Positions 5,840 to 9,044 of a stretch of DNA of 9,044 bases are shown here, piece by piece. Numbering within the stretch: the first letter of the stretch is position 1; every line of letters begins with the position of its first letter. Source of the stretch: DATKQI01 sp035532755. Lineage in GTDB: Bacteria > Pseudomonadota > Alphaproteobacteria > Acetobacterales > Acetobacteraceae. The translations under genes and the position numbers were made by a program. The notes beneath the pieces are model-generated. The model had not been told where the DNA came from, did not search any database, and was given only the letters and a program-made list of their open reading frames with translations. The stretch is taken from contig DATKQI010000295.1 of assembly GCA_035532755.1 (NCBI GenBank), forward strand, positions 1 through 9,044, given 5' to 3'.

Positions 5840-6358
5840 ATGGCCGCTTCCGCGAATTCCTCCTTCATTGCCGCCCTTCACACCGATGGCCCGGCACCCG
5901 AGCGGGCAGACAAGATGGGCCTTTACGGCTGGCTGATCGGGCAATGGGAGATGGATGCGACGATGCATGGCGATGACGGCACCCGGCACCGGGGACGGGG
6001 CGAGATCCATTTCGCCTGGGCGCTGGAAGGCCGCGCCATCCAGGATGTGTGGATCCTGCCGGGCGTGTTCTACGGCACGACGCTGCGGATCTACGATCCG
6101 GGCCTCGACGCGTGGCACATCCTGTGGAGCGACCCGCTGCGGCAGTTCTACACGCGGCAGATCGGTCGCGCGCAGGGGCCGGACATCGTCCAGGAAGGCA
6201 GGAACGACGCGGGGGATGCGGTGCGGTGGCGCTTCATCGACATCACTCCCGACTCGTTCCGCTGGCTCGGCGAGCGTTCGACCGACGGCGGCAAGACCTG
6301 GCAGCTCCAGGCGGATTTCCTGGCACGGCGGGTGGCGGGCCGGGGAGCTGCGCGCTGA
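5840..6358 (+). CDS. Conserved hypothetical protein, probable lipocalin/calycin-like fold
   Basis: A 172-residue soluble protein with no signal peptide or membrane segment. After a polar N-terminus come GWLIGQWEMD (30-39), GRGEIHFAWALEGRAIQDVW (52-71), GTTLRIYDPGLDAWHILW (79-96), then WRFIDITPDSFRWLGERS and GKTWQLQADFLARR. The G-x-W-x3-D opening, alternating polar and hydrophobic strands and repeated W/Y residues suggest a small beta-barrel like the DUF1579 or nitrobindin-type calycins; this is a fold guess from pattern. The Shine-Dalgarno is AAGG about 10 bases before the ATG. It is divergent from the AraC-family gene across 82 bases, so it is probably controlled by that regulator. It may bind a small hydrophobic ligand, but no catalytic motif was seen. 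Confidence 0.8.
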   Translation: MAASANSSFIAALHTDGPAPERADKMGLYGWLIGQWEMDATMHGDDGTRHRGRGEIHFAWALEGRAIQDVWILPGVFYGTTLRIYDPGLDAWHILWSDPLRQFYTRQIGRAQGPDIVQEGRNDAGDAVRWRFIDITPDSFRWLGERSTDGGKTWQLQADFLARRVAGRGAAR

Positions 6359-6385
6359 CGGGCGGCAACGCCCCGGCCGGCCCGG

Positions 6386-7375
6386 TCAGACCGTGACCAC
6401 GATCTTTCCGAACTGCGCATTCGACTCGAGGTACCGGTGCGCCTCGACGATCCGGTCCAAGGGGAAGGTCTTGGCGATGATGGGCTTGAGCGCGCCCGCA
6501 CCCAGGCCGTCCAGGATGAAGCGCCTGGCCTTGTCCAGCCGCGCCGGGTGGGACGTGATCTCCTTGTAGATGTAGCCGCGCAGGGTGAGGTGCTTCGTCA
6601 GCACCGGAAAGAGCGGGAAGGGTGTGGGTTCGGGGCTGAGTGCGCCGTAGACGAGCAGGATTCCGCCCGGCGCCATTGCCGCGACCAGCGGTTCGAACGC
6701 CGGGCCGCCCACGGGGTCGAACACGACGCGCACGCCCGCGCCTTTCGTAATGTCCTTCAGCCTTGCCGGCACGTCTTCCTCCGTGCCGGCGATGACGTGG
6801 GCGGCGCCGGCGCCGAGCAGGGGCACCTTCTTGGCGCTCGTGCGGGTGATGGCGACGGGCGTCGCCCCGACGATCCGGGCGATCTGGATCGCGGCGAGGC
6901 CGACGCTGCTGGAGGCGGCGGTGATGGCGACCACATCGCCCTTGCCGAGGTTCGCGATGTCGACCAGCGCGCCGTAGGCGGTGACGTATTGCATCCAGAT
7001 CGCCGCGGCTTCCGTCCAGGACAGCGAGGGCGGATGCTTCACGACGAATTCGGCCGGGAAGTTGCCCGCCTCGCCATAGGCGCCCCAGCGGGTGATGGAC
7101 GATGGCGGGATCACGCTCACCGCATCGCCGGGGGCGAGGCCCTCGACGCCTGATCCGAGGGCGGTGACCACGCCCGCGGCCTCGTAGCCGAGGCGGGCAG
7201 GGAAAACGGGGTCTTCGCTATAGGGGCCGGAGCGGAACATGGCCTCGGCCCGGTTCAGGCCCAGCGCCTTGATCGCGACGGCAACCTCCCCCGGGCCGGG
7301 CGGGGGAACCTCGACATCCTCGATCTTCAAAACCTCGGGGCCGCCTTTTTCATGAAAGCGCACGATGCGTGCCAT
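6386..7375 (-). CDS. Zinc-independent MDR oxidoreductase (quinone oxidoreductase-like)
   Basis: A 329-residue cytoplasmic NAD(P)H-dependent reductase of the medium-chain dehydrogenase superfamily. An N-terminal GroES-like domain (about 27-115) has GLNRAEAMFRSGPY and the GYEAAGVV segment. The Rossmann domain (about 125-260) has the dinucleotide loop ITAASSSVGLAAIQIA (151-166) and the VVFDPVGG strand (217-224). The protein has no cysteine at all, so it lacks both the catalytic and the structural zinc ligands of alcohol dehydrogenases. This places it with quinone oxidoreductase/zeta-crystallin-like enzymes. The ATG at 7375 has AGGAG about 8 bases upstream; the longer frame runs through the divergent LysR gene. 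The likely role is reduction of quinones or reactive carbonyls, but the substrate is not readable. It is probably regulated by the divergent LysR protein. Confidence 0.92.
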   Translation of the reverse strand: MARIVRFHEKGGPEVLKIEDVEVPPPGPGEVAVAIKALGLNRAEAMFRSGPYSEDPVFPARLGYEAAGVVTALGSGVEGLAPGDAVSVIPPSSITRWGAYGEAGNFPAEFVVKHPPSLSWTEAAAIWMQYVTAYGALVDIANLGKGDVVAITAASSSVGLAAIQIARIVGATPVAITRTSAKKVPLLGAGAAHVIAGTEEDVPARLKDITKGAGVRVVFDPVGGPAFEPLVAAMAPGGILLVYGALSPEPTPFPLFPVLTKHLTLRGYIYKEITSHPARLDKARRFILDGLGAGALKPIIAKTFPLDRIVEAHRYLESNAQFGKIVVTV

Positions 7376-7396
7376 TGCCGATCTCCTGCCGATGAT

Positions 7397-7415
7397 GCCC
7401 GCGCCGGATGCGGGC
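7397..7415 (-). promoter_or_regulatory. Stem-loop in the leader of the MDR gene
   Basis: An inverted repeat GCCCGC-N7-GCGGGC lies 21 bases before the ATG of the reductase gene, just upstream of its Shine-Dalgarno. Its loop side reads GCATCCGGC on the minus strand, a word also found in the leader hairpin at 4811-4833. A six-pair GC stem is modest evidence in DNA of this composition. Confidence 0.35.
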
Positions 7416-7453
7416 GCTGGTGATGCGGCGGATATGATCGCGGGCGGAGACAG

Positions 7454-7496
7454 GATAATGATGGAATTGATGGGGATTATCGAAACATCCGGTTTC
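7454..7496. promoter_or_regulatory. Inverted repeats in the LysR/MDR divergent promoter region
   Basis: Two symmetric elements lie in the 126-base gap. GATAAT (7454-7459) pairs with ATTATC (7476-7481), and GAAAC-N5-GTTTC spans 7482-7496, ending 5 bases before the LysR ATG. The AT-rich stretch about 7451-7500 stands out against the GC-rich surroundings and is the likely promoter zone for both genes. Placement suits binding by the LysR protein, with autoregulation at the second repeat. No Shine-Dalgarno is visible before the LysR start. Confidence 0.45.
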
Positions 7497-7501
7497 CAAT
7501 C

Positions 7502-8383
7502 ATGGACCGTCTGACCAGCATGGCGGTGTTCGTCCGCGTGGCGGAATGCGGATCGTTCGCCGCCGCGGCCACCGCGCTCGGCCTGTCTTCGCAGATGGTC
7601 GGCAAGCATGTGCGCTTTCTGGAAGAACGCATGGGTGTGCGCCTGATCAGCCGGACCACCCGGCGGCAGAGTTTGACCGAGGTCGGCCGCGCTTTCTGCG
7701 AGCGATGCAGGCTGGTGCTGGCGGAGGCCGAGACGGCGGACGCGCTGGTGGAGGATTTGCGCGCCGCCCCGCGCGGGCGGCTGCGGGTGAACGCGCCTTT
7801 CAGCTTCGGCGCCTGCGATCTTGTGCCGATGATGGCCCGCTACCTCCGGCAGCATCCGGAGGTGAGCATCGAGCTGACCTTGAACGACCGCGTCGTCGAT
7901 CTCGTGAACGAAGGCTGCGACGCCGTGATACGGATCGGCCCGCTGGCCGATTCCACGCTGATGGCGCGGCGGCTTGTGCCCTATCGGCTGGTTGCCAGCG
8001 CCTCGCCCGCCTATCTGGCCGAACGCGGCACGCCGGAGCGGCCGGAGGACCTCGCCCGACACGAATGCCTCGGGTTCGCATACTGGACGCCAAGGAACGA
8101 GTGGCATTTCACCGATGCCGAGGGATTGCATGCCGTTCGCATCCGCGGCCGCCTGTCCATCAATGGCGGACAGGCGCTGCGGGTCGCCGCGATCGAGGGG
8201 CTGGGCATCACCATGCAGCCGGAGGGAATGGTGAGGGAGGATTTCGCTGCCGGCCGCCTGGTGCGCGTATTGCCGGGCTACGAGGCGCCCTCGCGCCCGG
8301 TTTCCCTTCTTTTCGCCCCGGATCGCCAGCCGACGCCGAAGCTGCGCAGCTTCATCGATGCCGTGGCGGCGGCCTTCGGGTGA
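7502..8383 (+). CDS. LysR-family transcriptional regulator
   Basis: A 293-residue regulator of the CrgA-like LysR group. The N-terminal winged helix (1-60) reads MDRLTSMAVFVRVAECGSF, then AAAATALGLSSQMVGKHVRFLEERMGVRLISRTTR, followed by the SLTEVGRAFCERC linker helix. The LysR substrate-binding domain spans about 90-290, with RGRLRVNAPFSFG, the D140-AVIRIGPLADSTLMARRL stretch, and ALRVAAIEGLGITMQPEGMVREDFAAGRLVRVLP. It is divergent from the MDR reductase gene, the usual arrangement for regulators sensing electrophiles or quinones and controlling a neighbouring reductase. The ATG at 7502 gives a full helix-turn-helix but lacks an evident ribosome site, so a leaderless message is possible. The effector is unknown. 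Confidence 0.93.
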   Translation: MDRLTSMAVFVRVAECGSFAAAATALGLSSQMVGKHVRFLEERMGVRLISRTTRRQSLTEVGRAFCERCRLVLAEAETADALVEDLRAAPRGRLRVNAPFSFGACDLVPMMARYLRQHPEVSIELTLNDRVVDLVNEGCDAVIRIGPLADSTLMARRLVPYRLVASASPAYLAERGTPERPEDLARHECLGFAYWTPRNEWHFTDAEGLHAVRIRGRLSINGGQALRVAAIEGLGITMQPEGMVREDFAAGRLVRVLPGYEAPSRPVSLLFAPDRQPTPKLRSFIDAVAAAFG

Positions 8384-8389
8384 GTGTCC

Positions 8390-8418
8390 TTGATAGTAAG
8401 GCATTTTTACCTTACATG
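8390..8418 (+). promoter_or_regulatory. Promoter with embedded operator of the toxin-antitoxin operon
   Basis: TTGATA (8390-8395) matches a -35 at five of six bases. A 17-base spacer leads to a weak -10, TACATG (8413-8418). The inverted repeat GTAAGG-N8-CCTTAC (8396-8415) begins immediately after the -35 and runs into the -10. A repressor bound there would block RNA polymerase, as expected for autoregulation by the AbrB-type antitoxin or its complex. The repeat is seen directly; its function is inferred. Confidence 0.6.
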
Positions 8419-8441
8419 AATGATTTCAGCATGAGGCCAGG

Positions 8442-8693
8442 ATGAGCACGCTCACCGTTACCGCCAAAGGACAGGTCACGCTGCGCAGGGATCTTCTGAG
8501 GCATCTGGGTGTCCACCCCGGTGAGAAGATTACCGTGGACAAGCTTCCCGATGGCCGGATCGAGGTGAAGGCAGCGCGGCCGACCGGCAAGATCTCGGAT
8601 GTCTTCGATTTCCTGAAGAGGGAGGATGGCCCATCCTTGTCGATTGACGAGATGAACGAAATCGCCGCCCGGGGTTGGGCCGGCAGGCGATGA
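8442..8693 (+). CDS. vapB: AbrB/MazE-fold antitoxin (VapB-type)
   Basis: An 83-residue antitoxin. Residues about 1-46 are a swapped-hairpin AbrB DNA-binding domain: STLTVTAKGQVTLRRDLLRHLGVHPGEKITVDKLPDGRIEV, with the typical TVTAKGQVTLR opening and the GVHPGEKI turn. Residues about 50-83 form a C-terminal tail (ISDVFDFLKREDGPSLSIDEMNE) that in this family wraps the toxin and blocks its active site. GAGG sits 5 bases before the ATG. The stop overlaps the toxin start by ATGA, giving coupled translation with antitoxin first, as normal in type II systems. It probably represses its own promoter through the inverted repeat at 8396-8415. Confidence 0.9.
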   Translation: MSTLTVTAKGQVTLRRDLLRHLGVHPGEKITVDKLPDGRIEVKAARPTGKISDVFDFLKREDGPSLSIDEMNEIAARGWAGRR

Positions 8694-9044
8694 AGGTCAC
8701 GGCCGATACCAACGTGCTCGTTCGTGCCATTACGGGTGACGACGAGCGGCAGGGCAAGGTCGCCAAGGCGGAGCTGGCGAAAGCGGATATGGTTGCCCTG
8801 GCGCTGCCGGCGCTTTGCGAACTGGTCTGGGTATTGTCGCAGGGATACAAAATCCACTCGACCGACATCGCGGAAGTGATCCGGCGCCTGATGAGCAGCG
8901 TGAATGTCGTGGTGAACCGGCCTGCGGCGGAAGCCGGGCTGGCTTTGCTGGATGTCGGGGGTGACTTTGCCGATGGCGTGATCGCCTTTGAGGGAAGCTG
9001 GCTTGGCGCCGACACCTTCATCTCCTTCGACAAGAAGGCCGTGA
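8690..9044 (+). CDS. vapC: PIN-domain VapC-type toxin ribonuclease (3' end cut by window edge)
   Basis: The frame opens at ATG 8690 within the antitoxin stop and is open for 118 residues to the right edge. It begins MKVTADTNVLVRAITGDD with catalytic D6, then ALCELVWVL with E44, DFADGVIAFEG with D95 (D92 nearby), and SFDKKAV with D114. These are the four acidic residues that coordinate the metal in PIN ribonucleases. VapC toxins cleave tRNA or rRNA and inhibit growth when released from antitoxin; the RNA target cannot be told from sequence. PIN toxins are usually about 130-140 residues, so only the last part is missing. All catalytic residues are intact, so the toxin is probably functional. 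Confidence 0.9.
   Translation, partial: MKVTADTNVLVRAITGDDERQGKVAKAELAKADMVALALPALCELVWVLSQGYKIHSTDIAEVIRRLMSSVNVVVNRPAAEAGLALLDVGGDFADGVIAFEGSWLGADTFISFDKKAV

Noticed and set aside
6359..6385. Possible bidirectional terminator between the convergent hypothetical and MDR genes
   Set aside because: The 27 bases are GC-rich with only very short self-complementary stretches and no T-run on either strand.
7376..8404. Long minus-strand extension upstream of the MDR reductase (open to 8404)
   Set aside because: The extension is antisense to a complete LysR gene, whereas ATG 7375 has a good Shine-Dalgarno and gives the family's normal N-terminus.

Overview
The window is GC-rich, densely coded DNA with few intergenic bases. 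The codon use, the family mix (CUT2 sugar ABC transporter, FadR-type GntR, LysR, AraC, VapBC) and the long antisense open frames suggest an alphaproteobacterium, perhaps Acetobacteraceae. The taxon is inferred from general character only, since there is no rRNA or other marker here. No tRNA, rRNA, CRISPR array, IS element or phage gene was seen.

Left part, minus strand, 4784 down to 1: an apparent five-gene operon. In transcription order it holds a secreted sugar-binding protein, a double-NBD ATPase, a membrane permease, a DgoR-like FadR/GntR regulator and a NIPSNAP protein cut by the left edge. Permease and regulator overlap by ATGA, and ATPase and permease are 2 bases apart. The 157-base region upstream of the binding protein gene has a strong Shine-Dalgarno, a 9-bp hairpin and candidate GntR operator sequences. 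A 12-bp perfect hairpin separates binding protein from ATPase, and a 24-bp perfect palindrome lies inside the 3' end of the permease gene. The likely logic is uptake of a monosaccharide or sugar-acid-like compound under control of the co-transcribed regulator. No catabolic enzyme lies in the window, so the substrate is open.

Middle part, 4942-6358: an AraC-family regulator (minus) is divergent from a 172-residue conserved-looking protein (plus) of probable lipocalin/calycin-like type. They share an 82-base gap and are probably a regulator-target pair.

Next, 6386-8383: a zinc-independent MDR (quinone oxidoreductase-like) reductase on the minus strand is divergent from a LysR-family regulator, with inverted repeats in the 126-base gap. 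This is a common arrangement in which the LysR protein controls the reductase.

Right end, 8384-9044: a type II toxin-antitoxin pair, an AbrB/MazE-fold (VapB-type) antitoxin overlapping by ATGA a PIN-domain VapC toxin that runs off the right edge. It has a recognisable promoter with an inverted repeat between -35 and -10.

Most of this is ordinary accessory metabolism and regulation, and I found no convincing wholly new system. The points most worth a second look are the palindrome built into the permease tail with its likely translational coupling, the unassigned substrate of this CUT2 clade, the Cys/His cluster in the AraC sensor domain, and the regulatory repeats.
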